A stretch of DNA of 64,000 nt, taken from Paenibacillus sp. Root52 (GTDB lineage: Bacteria; Bacillota; Bacilli; Paenibacillales; Paenibacillaceae). The stretch spans positions 20,524 through 84,523 of the forward strand of contig NZ_LMFO01000009.1 in NCBI RefSeq assembly GCF_001426865.1. Reading direction: 5' to 3'. The translations under genes and the position numbers were made by a program. Positions within the stretch are counted from its first letter, which is position 1, and each line of letters begins with the position of its first letter. Below, in pieces: positions 45,172-54,114 of the stretch. The notes under the pieces were generated by a model. The model searched no databases. It was not told where the DNA came from and saw only the letters and a program-made list of their open reading frames with translations.

Positions 45172-47094
45172 ATGGATTGGGAAGCTCATATCGAGCGGTG
45201 GAGCCGAACTGCCGTTAGATTACTGGAGATTCGGCATTATGGTGCAGCGCAGGATACATTCCCTGATGTTGATCTGGGACAGGGCAGTTTTTTCGTGGTC
45301 ATCACACATGGAAAGGCAAGGGTAACTTTATCGGGAAAGGTGTATCAGGCTCAGGCTCCCTATATTCTGCACGGGGGAGAGGGAGCTGAACTGAGTTTAC
45401 ATCAACTAAATCAGGACTTTGCCTGTTACTTCATTTATTATACAGCGTTCTGTACGTCACTAGAGGATGCGCAGAGCTTTCGTTTACCGTATGTTTTTAC
45501 ACCCTATGCATTACTGGCCATCCAGGAAAAATGTGATGCGATGTATCGTTTATGGCAGCAGACGAGTCCGAAGGATAAGTTACAGGCACAGTCTACATTC
45601 CTCCCGTTTGTATACGAGGTCTTAAGGCAAATTCACACGTCGGGAACCCAAGAAAACAGCAGAACGAATATAGTGACAGATACGATCAACTACATTCACA
45701 CGCATTATAGTGAGGCCATTACCGCGGAAGAATTGGCGAGAAGGTTTCAGTGTAGCACAAGCTATTTATCTCGTTTGTTCAAAAACCAGATTGGCCTTGG
45801 CCCGATTGAATATCTCATTCATGTGCGTATACACAAATCGAAGCAGCTTCTATTAAAGACAGAGGCACGTATTCAGGAAGTAGCAAGCAACGTGGGGTAT
45901 GCGGATGTGTACTATTTTAGTCGTTTGTTCAAAAAGTATACCGGCTTATCGCCATTACAGTTTCGTGCAGAACATCAACAAACAGTTCAGGTTCAGTATA
46001 ATCCATTACGATGGTTGGAATCGTCTATTGTAAGCCCCAACGCCTATTCCCATAATGAGAATGAGACTTATTATCAATTGAATGGGGAAGGGGACACATC
46101 GATGTTTAGATTTTCAAGACCAACCTTTGGAGCGATGATGCTACTATGTACATCCTTGCTTCTCAGTGCGTGCCAGACAAGCAGCGCTACAGATATAGCG
46201 GCCTCCCAGCCGACTACATCATCAGAACCATCGACGACTACAGCTACATCCACAGACAGCAACACTACAGAAACGCGGTTGTATACTCATTTGAAGGGCG
46301 AAACGGAAATTCCCGTGCATCCTCAGCGTGTCGTCAGTTTTTATCATATGGGTGAACTGATGACACTCGGGGTGAAGCCAGTTGGAACAACAACATACAT
46401 TCTGGATAATCCGCTGATAGAGGATATTTCCGGCATTGAAGATGTGGGCGTTCCGCCGGATGCCGAGAAGATTCTATCACTGAATCCAGATCTGATTGTG
46501 ACGACGGCTGCTTTTGCAGAGGTAATGGAAGGTGGATATGATGCACTTAGTCAGATCGCCCCAACCATTGTTGTTGAGCAGTATAATGACCCGATTAAGG
46601 ATGTTGAAATGTTTGGTGATATTCTTGGAAAGCAGGAGGAAGCCAAGCAATGGAATGAGAAGTTCGCAGCCAAAATCGCTGAATATAAGGAGAAAGTTAG
46701 CCCTTATGTGAGTGATGATGAGACATTCTCTATTTTAAATGTGCGACCTGATGCGCTCTTTGTCTATGGGGATACCAATATGGGAGGCAATATCATTTAC
46801 AAATATCTTGGTCTGAAGCCAGCCGCAAAAGTAGAGACAGACGTAATCAAAGGTGAAACCTGGGAGATCTCAGCCGAGGTGGTTCCGGAGTATATCGGTG
46901 ATCGGTTATTCCTCGCGGTGACTGAAGGTTCAGACGAGCATCTCAAGGACGTACAGAAGTTGATTCAACAATCGCCTGCAGGGAAGGCGGGCAAAGTTTA
47001 CTCTATTGATTTTGATAAGTTTCTGATGAGCGATCCAATTAGTGTAGAGAAACAGCTCGACATCGTGGTTGATATACTTACAGAGAATGAATAA
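45172..47094 (+). CDS. AraC-family regulator fused in frame to a lipobox-bearing siderophore-binding domain
   Basis: 640 aa, GGGGAGGTG before the ATG. Residues 1-145: cupin-like sensor part (YILHGGEGAELSLHQLNQ). Residues ~173-270: double HTH of AraC type (EAITAEELARRFQCSTSYL, IQEVASNVGYADVYYFSRLF). Residues ~311-334: basic start, hydrophobic run and LLLSAC, a lipoprotein signal with Cys334. Residues ~335-365: Ser/Thr linker. Residues ~370-640: FecB/FhuD-like iron-siderophore binding domain (VVSFYHMGELMTLGVKPVG, LSLNPDLIVTT). Bacillus Btr/YbbB also joins AraC to such a domain but without a membrane signal. An internal ATG at 46102 with AAGGGGA 7 nt upstream could start the lipoprotein alone. 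Likely role: siderophore-responsive activation of iron uptake. Confidence 0.88.
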   Translation: MDWEAHIERWSRTAVRLLEIRHYGAAQDTFPDVDLGQGSFFVVITHGKARVTLSGKVYQAQAPYILHGGEGAELSLHQLNQDFACYFIYYTAFCTSLEDAQSFRLPYVFTPYALLAIQEKCDAMYRLWQQTSPKDKLQAQSTFLPFVYEVLRQIHTSGTQENSRTNIVTDTINYIHTHYSEAITAEELARRFQCSTSYLSRLFKNQIGLGPIEYLIHVRIHKSKQLLLKTEARIQEVASNVGYADVYYFSRLFKKYTGLSPLQFRAEHQQTVQVQYNPLRWLESSIVSPNAYSHNENETYYQLNGEGDTSMFRFSRPTFGAMMLLCTSLLLSACQTSSATDIAASQPTTSSEPSTTTATSTDSNTTETRLYTHLKGETEIPVHPQRVVSFYHMGELMTLGVKPVGTTTYILDNPLIEDISGIEDVGVPPDAEKILSLNPDLIVTTAAFAEVMEGGYDALSQIAPTIVVEQYNDPIKDVEMFGDILGKQEEAKQWNEKFAAKIAEYKEKVSPYVSDDETFSILNVRPDALFVYGDTNMGGNIIYKYLGLKPAAKVETDVIKGETWEISAEVVPEYIGDRLFLAVTEGSDEHLKDVQKLIQQSPAGKAGKVYSIDFDKFLMSDPISVEKQLDIVVDILTENE

Positions 47095-47464
47095 ACAAAG
47101 CACCGATTAGGTAAGGCAATAGAATGCTAATCACTCAAAAGAGTTCTCAAAAAGCCCTCATTATTCATGATGAGGGCTTTATTCTGTTCTATCTCTACTT
47201 ATTGCCCATCTAAAATATCCCCAGCTAGGCCCTTCATAAAGTGAACATACACGTTCTGTTAAATGTATTTTTTGTCCATTTTCTCAATTAATCTGCATTT
47301 TACCTAGACCTAATCACATGTAAACACTAGAGCAGTAGAGTTGAGGTATAGACATCTAGACAACCCTACAGTATGCACATCAGCCTGTAACAGGCATTTG
47401 ATCATTGAGCTGGCGCCGCTTCCTGATCAGACGCACACCAAACCAAGCAAAGGTGGTATTTACA
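47095..47464. other. Intergenic region before the PI-PLC gene
   Basis: 370 nt. A terminator at 47151-47184 closes the upstream gene. I see no convincing promoter pair and no PlcR-type box; nothing else is supported. Confidence 0.5.
47151..47184 (+). terminator. Terminator after the AraC fusion gene
   Basis: AAAGCCCTCAT / ATGAGGGCTTT (47151-47161, 47170-47180), then ATTCT; the T-tract is short. Confidence 0.8.
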
Positions 47465-48370
47465 TTGTTCAAAAGAATAAGCCTAGCTCTTGCATTCGTC
47501 ACTCTCTTTTCATGGACGTTGACCAGTGTGTCCTCCGCGTACAGCAGCTCGAATTGGATGGGATCACTTCCTGCCAACACCTCACTAGCGTCTCTTTCCA
47601 TTCCAGGAACACATGACAGCGGCGCTCTATATGAGCCCATCAATGGAACAGCCAAGACACAGGATCTGACGATTGCGCAGCAATTAAATATTGGGGTGCG
47701 TTTCCTCGACGTGCGTACGAGACATTACGGGAATGCGTTCACCATCCACCATGGGGCAATCTATCAAAATCAGAACTTTGATGATGTATTAAATGCGGTC
47801 ATCGGCTTCCTGAACAGCAATCCATCGGAGACCATTATTATGAGTGTAAAAGAAGAACATACCCCTTCGAATAATACACGCAGTTACGAAGAGACATTTA
47901 AATCCTATGTCGCCAAAAATCCGGACAAATGGCTGTTAACTGACCACATCCCTACCCTTGGCGAAGCAAAAGGAAAGATTGTATTGCTGCGTAGATTCGA
48001 TATGAGTCAAACTCCGTACGGTATTAATGCTACCGCATGGCAGGAGAACACAACTTTTAACATCCAGAATGCAGCCAAAATGAAGATCCAAGATTACTTT
48101 AAGGTATCGGATAAAAACAAGAAATGGACGGATGTTCAGAACATGTACAATGAAGCCAAAACACAAAATCCTTCCTGGCTTTACCTGAACTTCACAAGTG
48201 GGTATGACCCGGGTTGGATCGGAATTCCAAATATTCGCTCTGTGAAAGACTTCTTGAATCCCAAGGTAAACTCATTCTTTACGACAAATACCAAAGGACG
48301 CTTTGGCGTATCTGTGATGGATTTCATCGACGAGGGCACAGCAGCTAAAATCATTTCAACTAATTTCTAA
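47465..48370 (+). CDS. Secreted phosphatidylinositol-specific phospholipase C
   Basis: 301 aa from TTG 47465, selected because AAAGGTGG (47449-47456) lies 8 nt upstream and the product then opens with a proper signal peptide (MFKRISLALAFVTLFSW, cleavage after VSSA near residue 25). Catalytic His pair: His50 in SIPGTHDSG and His95/96 in FTIHHGAIY. Arg and Asp contacts in RFLDVRTRHY and later NPSETIIMSVKEEH match Bacillus PI-PLC. It cleaves phosphatidylinositol or GPI anchors outside the cell. Monocistronic. Confidence 0.93.
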   Translation: MFKRISLALAFVTLFSWTLTSVSSAYSSSNWMGSLPANTSLASLSIPGTHDSGALYEPINGTAKTQDLTIAQQLNIGVRFLDVRTRHYGNAFTIHHGAIYQNQNFDDVLNAVIGFLNSNPSETIIMSVKEEHTPSNNTRSYEETFKSYVAKNPDKWLLTDHIPTLGEAKGKIVLLRRFDMSQTPYGINATAWQENTTFNIQNAAKMKIQDYFKVSDKNKKWTDVQNMYNEAKTQNPSWLYLNFTSGYDPGWIGIPNIRSVKDFLNPKVNSFFTTNTKGRFGVSVMDFIDEGTAAKIISTNF

Positions 48371-48409
48371 TGTAAGAGATATAACCTCTCGTATAAAAAC
48401 CTCAAAACA

Positions 48410-48449
48410 AACAAGACGCTAGTCCGCTGCGACTGACGTCTTGTTTTGC
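48410..48449 (+). terminator. Terminator after the PI-PLC gene
   Basis: AACAAGACG / CGTCTTGTT (48410-48418, 48437-48445) with an inner AGTC/GACT pair (48421-48424, 48431-48434), then TTGCT. Confidence 0.8.
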
Positions 48450-48489
48450 TATTTTTTAGTTCATTCTATAAGGCACAGGTCGTGCTGCA

Positions 48490-48519
48490 TTGATTCAAGC
48501 ATGTATGAGGGGTTAAGAT
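48490..48519 (+). promoter_or_regulatory. Promoter candidate for the aldo/keto reductase
   Basis: TTGATT (48490-48495), 18-bp spacer, TAAGAT (48514-48519), 70 nt upstream of the start. Confidence 0.4.
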
Positions 48520-48588
48520 AAACCGAGAGGGAATATCCCTTTTTTCTCCAAAACACATAAAGAATATCGAACAAAGGAGTGTTCTCAT

Positions 48589-49443
48589 ATGAAACATTCA
48601 ATCCCGCAATATACATTAAATGATGGCTTGCAAGTGCCTGCTATCGGGTTCGGTACGTATAGTCTAAAAGGAGAAGAAGGCGTCAAATCAATCGTGTCTG
48701 CCATAGATGTAGGTTATCGGTTGATTGATACAGCGTACAACTATGAGAACGAAGCAACGGTTGGGAAAGCGATCAAGCAGAGCTCCGTTCCTAGAGAGGA
48801 ACTGTTGATTTCCTCGAAGCTACCAGGACGCTATCACGCGTATGACAAAGCATTAGTAGCTATTCAAGAATCGCTCTACAGAGCAGACTTGGATTATTAT
48901 GATCTCTACTTAATCCACTGGCCTAATCCGAAGAAGGATATGTATGTGGAGGCTTGGCAAGCTCTAATTGAAGCGAAGAAACGTGGATATATCCGTTCCA
49001 TTGGCGTAAGTAACTTCCTGCCTAAACATAATGAACGACTGATTAAGGAAACGGGCGTAGCACCAAGCCTGAACCAGATTGAGCTTCATCCATTCTTTGA
49101 CCAGACGAATCAACGGGAACAGGATGCGAAGCATGGCATTGTAAATGAATCCTGGAGCCCGATTGGACGTGGCAATGATGCCGTACAGGATATCGTGAAG
49201 GACGACAAAATCCTCCGCATTGCTGAAGCGCATGGCAAAACGCCAACCCAGATTATTCTGCGCTGGCATATCCAGCTCGGTTCTATTCCCATTCCTAAGG
49301 CGAGCTCACTCCAGCACCAGCAAGAGAACATCGATATTTTCGACTTCGAGCTGAATGCAGAGGAGATGCAAGTCATCTCTTCCTTTAGCCGACCAGATGG
49401 ACGACTGTGGGATCAAGATCCGAGTGAGTATGAGGAATTTTAA
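48589..49443 (+). CDS. Aldo/keto reductase
   Basis: 284 aa, AAAGGAGTG before the ATG. Catalytic tetrad positions: Asp47 (RLIDTAYNY), Tyr50 or Tyr52, Lys77 (LLISSKLPG), His110 (DLYLIHWPN). NADPH-binding C-terminal part GSIPIPKASS. Similar to B. subtilis YtbE/YvgN-type methylglyoxal or general aldehyde reductases; the physiological substrate is unknown. Stand-alone. Confidence 0.93.
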   Translation: MKHSIPQYTLNDGLQVPAIGFGTYSLKGEEGVKSIVSAIDVGYRLIDTAYNYENEATVGKAIKQSSVPREELLISSKLPGRYHAYDKALVAIQESLYRADLDYYDLYLIHWPNPKKDMYVEAWQALIEAKKRGYIRSIGVSNFLPKHNERLIKETGVAPSLNQIELHPFFDQTNQREQDAKHGIVNESWSPIGRGNDAVQDIVKDDKILRIAEAHGKTPTQIILRWHIQLGSIPIPKASSLQHQQENIDIFDFELNAEEMQVISSFSRPDGRLWDQDPSEYEEF

Positions 49444-49503
49444 AGGGCACAAAGTAAAGAGTTGTATATATATCCTATAGTGAATTGAGTAATTGTCATT
49501 ATC

Positions 49504-49545
49504 AAAAAAAGTGCTCCTGTCTTTAACGAGACTAGGAGCACTTTT
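49504..49545. terminator. Bidirectional terminator between reductase and mannosidase genes
   Basis: AAAAGTGCTCCT...AGGAGCACTTTT with an additional GTCT/AGAC pair inside, A-run on one side and T-run on the other. Confidence 0.9.
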
Positions 49546-49579
49546 GCGATAAAAGAGTACATGTAACATACCAACGTTA

Positions 49580-52500
49580 TTATGCTTTCGGAATACGGAA
49601 AGTCAGTATTTCATACGGTTTGATATCGAAGGAGATACGACCATTGTCTACGCCACATTCGGCTTCAACATTTTCCAATAGATCACATGCATATGCCGCT
49701 GAACCAGAACCTTCAGGCAACTGGAGAGCAGCCCGAGTGCGGCGACCATGTGCTTCATAAACACGGATGATAGTATCATCGTTGTCCTCGGCCTTTTTGA
49801 TAACCTCTAACACGACATTGTCCTGATCCACGGATGCGAGCGACCAGACCTCTGGCATGGGGCCAGCTTGCAAGCCAATCTCGCGAGCGATTAGTGGACG
49901 ATTGACATCGTACGCCGTTTGGATGACACGTCCCTCACGGAAATCACCTTTGTGCGGATAGAGGGAGTACGTGAACTCGTGCAGCTCTTTGTCGGCATTC
50001 TCATTCGGATACGTTGCACTCTTAATGAGTGACAGTCGCATCACCGAATTATGGATGTCATATCCGTACTTACAGTCATTCAACAATGCGACACCATATC
50101 CATTTTCCGCAAGATCCGCCCATTTCTGTCCGCAGACCTCGAATCTAGCCTGATCCCAGCTTGTATTCCGGTGGGTTGCACGCTCTACGTTACCATATTG
50201 AATCTCGTAGACGGCCTTCTCAGTCCAGATATCCAGCGGGAAAGCGGCTTTCAACAGCAAATGCTCCTGCTTCCAATCTACCAACGTACGGAAATCAATC
50301 CGGCGTGTATGTGCATAGAAAATGATTCTCTGCTCAATGACGGAATCGAGGAATTGCCGTTTGATTTGAAGCACAGAACGCACCGGCCCGCTTTCCACCC
50401 ATTCAAGTGCCTGTAGATCACTAACTTCCCACATATGTTCTTCATAATATTCGTCAATGTTCCACGCCTCGTATTCGGCAGGACGATCCTCGAATACTTG
50501 CAGCACATTGCCACGTTTACCAGACTGGAGCAGCTCGCGACCCTCTAATTTGTCCCAAACGGATAAGAACTCGGCACTTTCATTCAGTTGAACATCGTAC
50601 CACGGTGTCTGAATGCGTTGCTGATCAGCTTCCCATTGTGCAACCGATACGCCCACAATTTGTTCGGTGGATGCATCAGGCAGGATGCGGAAGCTTTTGT
50701 ACCCAGAAGGTGGTACGTTCTCCGCAAGGAATACCAGTCCACCCTCCGGTGTACGCTGGCTTGGTACAGGACGATCCCCGTCGTATACCGTCACTTGTTT
50801 CGTAAAAGTAGGCAGCTCGACGACATCGGTTCGTTCGAAGCCAGTAGTGTTAAACACAACGATGGTTTCTCCATCCGACTGAATGCTACTCACAATTCCG
50901 TTCAACGCACTGCTTTTCAGTTCATCCGTAACTTGAAAGACCTCTTCATATTGTTCTTTCGAATCAATATACACTTGCTCAATGGCACTTCCCGGTAGCG
51001 TGTCGTGGAATTGATTCAGCATGGTAAGCTTCCATGCGTGTTCTAGAGCATCCGTTGGGTAGGTCGCTTGTGCATCTACCTGCTGACGAATGACAGAGAA
51101 TAGCTCAGCATCAGCCAACGCAAATTCGCTATGGCGGTTGTACCGTTTGTTGCGAGCCATAGAAGTATACGTTCCGCGGTGGTACTCCAGATACAGCTCA
51201 CCTGACCAGCGAGGAACGGAACGAACATCGGTCAGATTCTGCTCCAGCTTCTCAAAGAACTCACGGACAAAGGTACGTTTAACCGTAGGCATGCCAGGCA
51301 ATCTTTTCTCAAGACGTCTACCCTGCTCCAGCATTTCCTCTGTCGGGCCACCGCCTCCATCGCCGAATCCGTAGCACTGCAATACATCGGTATTGATGTT
51401 TTTGTTCTGGTATCGTTGCCATGTTCCCTTGATCTGAGATGCATTGAACCGTCCATTATAGGTTGTCTCGAACCTGCGCTGTCTGAATTCGGGATGTTTG
51501 TCGTAGTCTGTTGCCGTGATGAAATGCGTTAACACCTCAGAGCCGTCGATACCTCGCCAGTACATCGTGTCGTTCGGAATTTGGTTCGTATCATTCCAGG
51601 CGATTTTGGTCGTCATAAAATAATCGATGCCACTCTTGCGCATAATCTGCGGCATGGCTGCACTGTAACCAAATACATCGGGTAACCATAACACCCGGTT
51701 TTCCACGCCGAATTCTTCCTTGAAGAAACGTTTGCCATAGATAATCTGACGAATCATCGATTCACCAGAGATCAGGTTACAGTCGGCTTCCAGCCACATC
51801 GAGCCTTCAGCTTCCCAGCGGCCTTCGGCTACTTTTTCTTTGATTTTGGCATAGAGTGCCGGATAATCAGACTTCAGGTACGAGTACAACTGAGGCTGTG
51901 AAGACATAAACGTGTATTCTGGGAACTTGTCCATCAGATAGAGCACACTCGCGAAGCTTCGGATGACCTTCTCCCGGGTCTGATCCAACGTCCATAGCCA
52001 TGCCACATCAATATGGGTGTGACCGATACAGTGGACTGTAGGGATATGATCTCCCGCAGGCCGGGCATCACTGTAGACATGATTTTGCAAATATTGACGT
52101 GCTTCCAGCACCGATGCATGGAAATCAGCACTGTTCTCCTGGCGAAGATCCAGCAGATTTACCGCCTGATTCAGATGTTCAATCAGCTTGAGTCGTTCTA
52201 GATCATCGTCACGTAATAGGTCGGCGGCTTCAAGCGCCGCTCTGAGATCATAGTATAAGTCAGATACAGGCTGATGATGTTCAGCTATATATACATTCAA
52301 GAATACATCCGCTGCCGAAGTGCTACAGTACGCATATAATGCGAGTTCGAACTCTTCGCCCTTAACTGCAGCCGGGGTGAGATCAATTTCGGTGTGGTTG
52401 ACGTCGAGTCCGCAGATCAATTCCCCATTCAGGAATGCAAAGAATTGAGGGTTATCATAGTTCCATACATCGTCAGCACCCGTTACGATGGCGCAAACTA

Positions 52501-52750
52501 CTCTTTTTCCTTCCATATGGTCAGGTATGCGAATACGGGTCTTGAAGCAACTGTGTACATCCTTGCCGCCCCAACCGTCTCCCTTGCGAAAAACATTCCA
52601 GGAGGTCGGGTCTTCATGCACCAGTTCCCATGAATGATAACCACTTTCTTTATGGTAAAGCTCGGGTATATCTGTTTTTGAAGTCAGTCGTGCACGTTCC
52701 AAGTGTTTAACAATGGTATGGATCCGAGTATACAAGGAATTCATTTTCAT
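49580..52750 (-). CDS. Alpha-mannosidase, glycoside hydrolase family 38
   Basis: 1056 aa from the ATG at 52750 (AAGGTGGG 8 nt upstream; a longer in-frame start at 52795 lacks a ribosome binding site). N-terminal carbohydrate-binding-like region (~1-230), catalytic domain with zinc ligands in IGHTHIDVAWLW (~245) and the nucleophile Asp in WLPDVFGYSAAMPQI (~360), then middle and C-terminal beta domains. No signal peptide: a cytoplasmic enzyme cleaving alpha-mannose from imported oligosaccharides. Divergent from an AraC regulator gene, with a cre site just inside its transcribed leader. Confidence 0.95.
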   Translation of the reverse strand: MKMNSLYTRIHTIVKHLERARLTSKTDIPELYHKESGYHSWELVHEDPTSWNVFRKGDGWGGKDVHSCFKTRIRIPDHMEGKRVVCAIVTGADDVWNYDNPQFFAFLNGELICGLDVNHTEIDLTPAAVKGEEFELALYAYCSTSAADVFLNVYIAEHHQPVSDLYYDLRAALEAADLLRDDDLERLKLIEHLNQAVNLLDLRQENSADFHASVLEARQYLQNHVYSDARPAGDHIPTVHCIGHTHIDVAWLWTLDQTREKVIRSFASVLYLMDKFPEYTFMSSQPQLYSYLKSDYPALYAKIKEKVAEGRWEAEGSMWLEADCNLISGESMIRQIIYGKRFFKEEFGVENRVLWLPDVFGYSAAMPQIMRKSGIDYFMTTKIAWNDTNQIPNDTMYWRGIDGSEVLTHFITATDYDKHPEFRQRRFETTYNGRFNASQIKGTWQRYQNKNINTDVLQCYGFGDGGGGPTEEMLEQGRRLEKRLPGMPTVKRTFVREFFEKLEQNLTDVRSVPRWSGELYLEYHRGTYTSMARNKRYNRHSEFALADAELFSVIRQQVDAQATYPTDALEHAWKLTMLNQFHDTLPGSAIEQVYIDSKEQYEEVFQVTDELKSSALNGIVSSIQSDGETIVVFNTTGFERTDVVELPTFTKQVTVYDGDRPVPSQRTPEGGLVFLAENVPPSGYKSFRILPDASTEQIVGVSVAQWEADQQRIQTPWYDVQLNESAEFLSVWDKLEGRELLQSGKRGNVLQVFEDRPAEYEAWNIDEYYEEHMWEVSDLQALEWVESGPVRSVLQIKRQFLDSVIEQRIIFYAHTRRIDFRTLVDWKQEHLLLKAAFPLDIWTEKAVYEIQYGNVERATHRNTSWDQARFEVCGQKWADLAENGYGVALLNDCKYGYDIHNSVMRLSLIKSATYPNENADKELHEFTYSLYPHKGDFREGRVIQTAYDVNRPLIAREIGLQAGPMPEVWSLASVDQDNVVLEVIKKAEDNDDTIIRVYEAHGRRTRAALQLPEGSGSAAYACDLLENVEAECGVDNGRISFDIKPYEILTFRIPKA

Positions 52751-52811
52751 GTTTGTTTCCCACCTTGGTTTGAAGTAAGTACAGGCTGTAGTCATTGATG
52801 GAGCCGAATTA

Positions 52812-52826
52812 TTGCAAGCGCTAACA
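52812..52826. promoter_or_regulatory. Catabolite-responsive element (cre) for CcpA
   Basis: TTGCAAGCGCTAACA fits the consensus WTGNAANCGNWNNCW at all 15 positions. It lies between the mannosidase -10 and its start, where CcpA binding blocks transcription when preferred sugars are present. Confidence 0.85.
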
Positions 52827-52836
52827 TATCAACTTT

Positions 52837-52845
52837 ATCATACCA
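52837..52845 (-). promoter_or_regulatory. Extended -10 promoter of the alpha-mannosidase gene
   Basis: On the minus strand TGGTATGAT (52845-52837); -35 is weak, as expected if an activator is needed. The cre site begins about 10 bp downstream. Confidence 0.5.
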
Positions 52846-52948
52846 GAAGAGAAATGGGCGAAACTATGTATTGTATGCTGAAAACAACGTTTTTTATTGC
52901 ATTTCATGCTAAAATAAATTCAACAAACTCGGGATAGGGGGCATGTCC

Positions 52949-53875
52949 ATGAGACCATCCGTTTTGGCATACGAGCAAGGATATGCAATCCATGTTAACC
53001 AGCCTGGAGACGCATTGTTCTATCACTTGGATTATGACGAACGATCCCATGATCTGAATATGGAGTTTCAGCATTTCCATGATTTCTATGAAATCTGTAT
53101 TCTTCTGGATCGCATGGCTGCGCATATTATTGAAGGCAACATATACGAGATTCAGCCTTGGGATATTGTCCTGCTAAGGCCTTCATTACTACACAAAACC
53201 AAATACCCCACAGGTACGCCGCCCAAAAGGTTAATTATTAACTTTGCGATACCACGCAATGTACCTGGTCTTGAGAGCGGTTACAAAGAGTTGTTCTCCA
53301 TATTTGAGGAGCAAATACCGATATTCAGATTTTCCGAAGAAAGGCGTGCAGAGGTACTTGCGCCTATCAATGAAATTTTTGCGCTATCACAGCGTCCCTC
53401 AGCGCTTCACTCCGTCGCCATTCATAGCAAATTCGTTGAATTTCTGTGTGCGATCCATCATCATTCCGCAGAGAATGACTACGTTCGAGAAGAGACAGGG
53501 TCTGCGATGTCGAGACGAATGTATGCCATTGCATCGTATATCCATAGCCATTACCAGCATGAGCTGTCCCTTGAGGAGATATCTAAGAAGTTTTTCGTGA
53601 GTGCTCATCACTTGTCTCGCCAGTTCAACAAAGTAACAGGGTTTACGTTCACCGAATATATTCAGATGACTCGAATTCGTAATGCCCAGCAAATGCTTCT
53701 GAACACCAATCACAAAATTACCGATATTGCAGCACAGTGCGGCTTCGCCAGCTTCTCTCAATTCAATCGTATCTTTAACAAATTCAATAGCATGTCACCG
53801 AGTGCATATCGTCGAAGTAGACAGCCGCAGAGTGAGCGTGAAGTGATGCTGGTAGGGAGCGATCCGAGTATATGA
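52949..53875 (+). CDS. AraC-family transcriptional regulator, probably of the mannosidase gene
   Basis: 308 aa from ATG 52949 (AGGGGG 7 nt upstream; the ATG at 52943 is too close to it). N-terminal cupin domain (FQHFHDFYEICILLDRMAAH, PWDIVLLRPSLLHKT) for sugar binding, C-terminal AraC HTH pair (~203-300; LSLEEISKKFFVSAHHLSRQ, ITDIAAQCGFASFSQFNRIF). An extended -10 (TGCTAAAAT, 52907-52915) drives it. Divergent arrangement with the GH38 gene suggests it activates that gene in response to a mannoside. Confidence 0.92.
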   Translation: MRPSVLAYEQGYAIHVNQPGDALFYHLDYDERSHDLNMEFQHFHDFYEICILLDRMAAHIIEGNIYEIQPWDIVLLRPSLLHKTKYPTGTPPKRLIINFAIPRNVPGLESGYKELFSIFEEQIPIFRFSEERRAEVLAPINEIFALSQRPSALHSVAIHSKFVEFLCAIHHHSAENDYVREETGSAMSRRMYAIASYIHSHYQHELSLEEISKKFFVSAHHLSRQFNKVTGFTFTEYIQMTRIRNAQQMLLNTNHKITDIAAQCGFASFSQFNRIFNKFNSMSPSAYRRSRQPQSEREVMLVGSDPSI

Positions 53876-53996
53876 GGCTCTGAGCCATTCGAGAAGTAAG
53901 CAATAAACTGGAACAATCGACAGAACGGCTGTGCAAATGATAACCCAGAGTATGTGATATAAATTCTGGAGACAGGAAATATATGAAAGAGATACT

Positions 53997-54040
53997 AACA
54001 AGGCAAACCCTCTGAGTTAAAGAGGGTTTGCCTTGTTCCT
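53997..54040. terminator. Terminator between AraC and pdxA-like genes
   Basis: Perfect 17-bp stem AACAAGGCAAACCCTCT / AGAGGGTTTGCCTTGTT (53997-54013, 54021-54037) with a 7-nt loop. The U-tract is short in both directions. Confidence 0.85.
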
Positions 54041-54114
54041 TCTATATAAAGATAAATCTACCTAGAGATAGTTTCCTGACCAGACTCACCGATGTGCCCG
54101 TGTGAAGGATGCTT

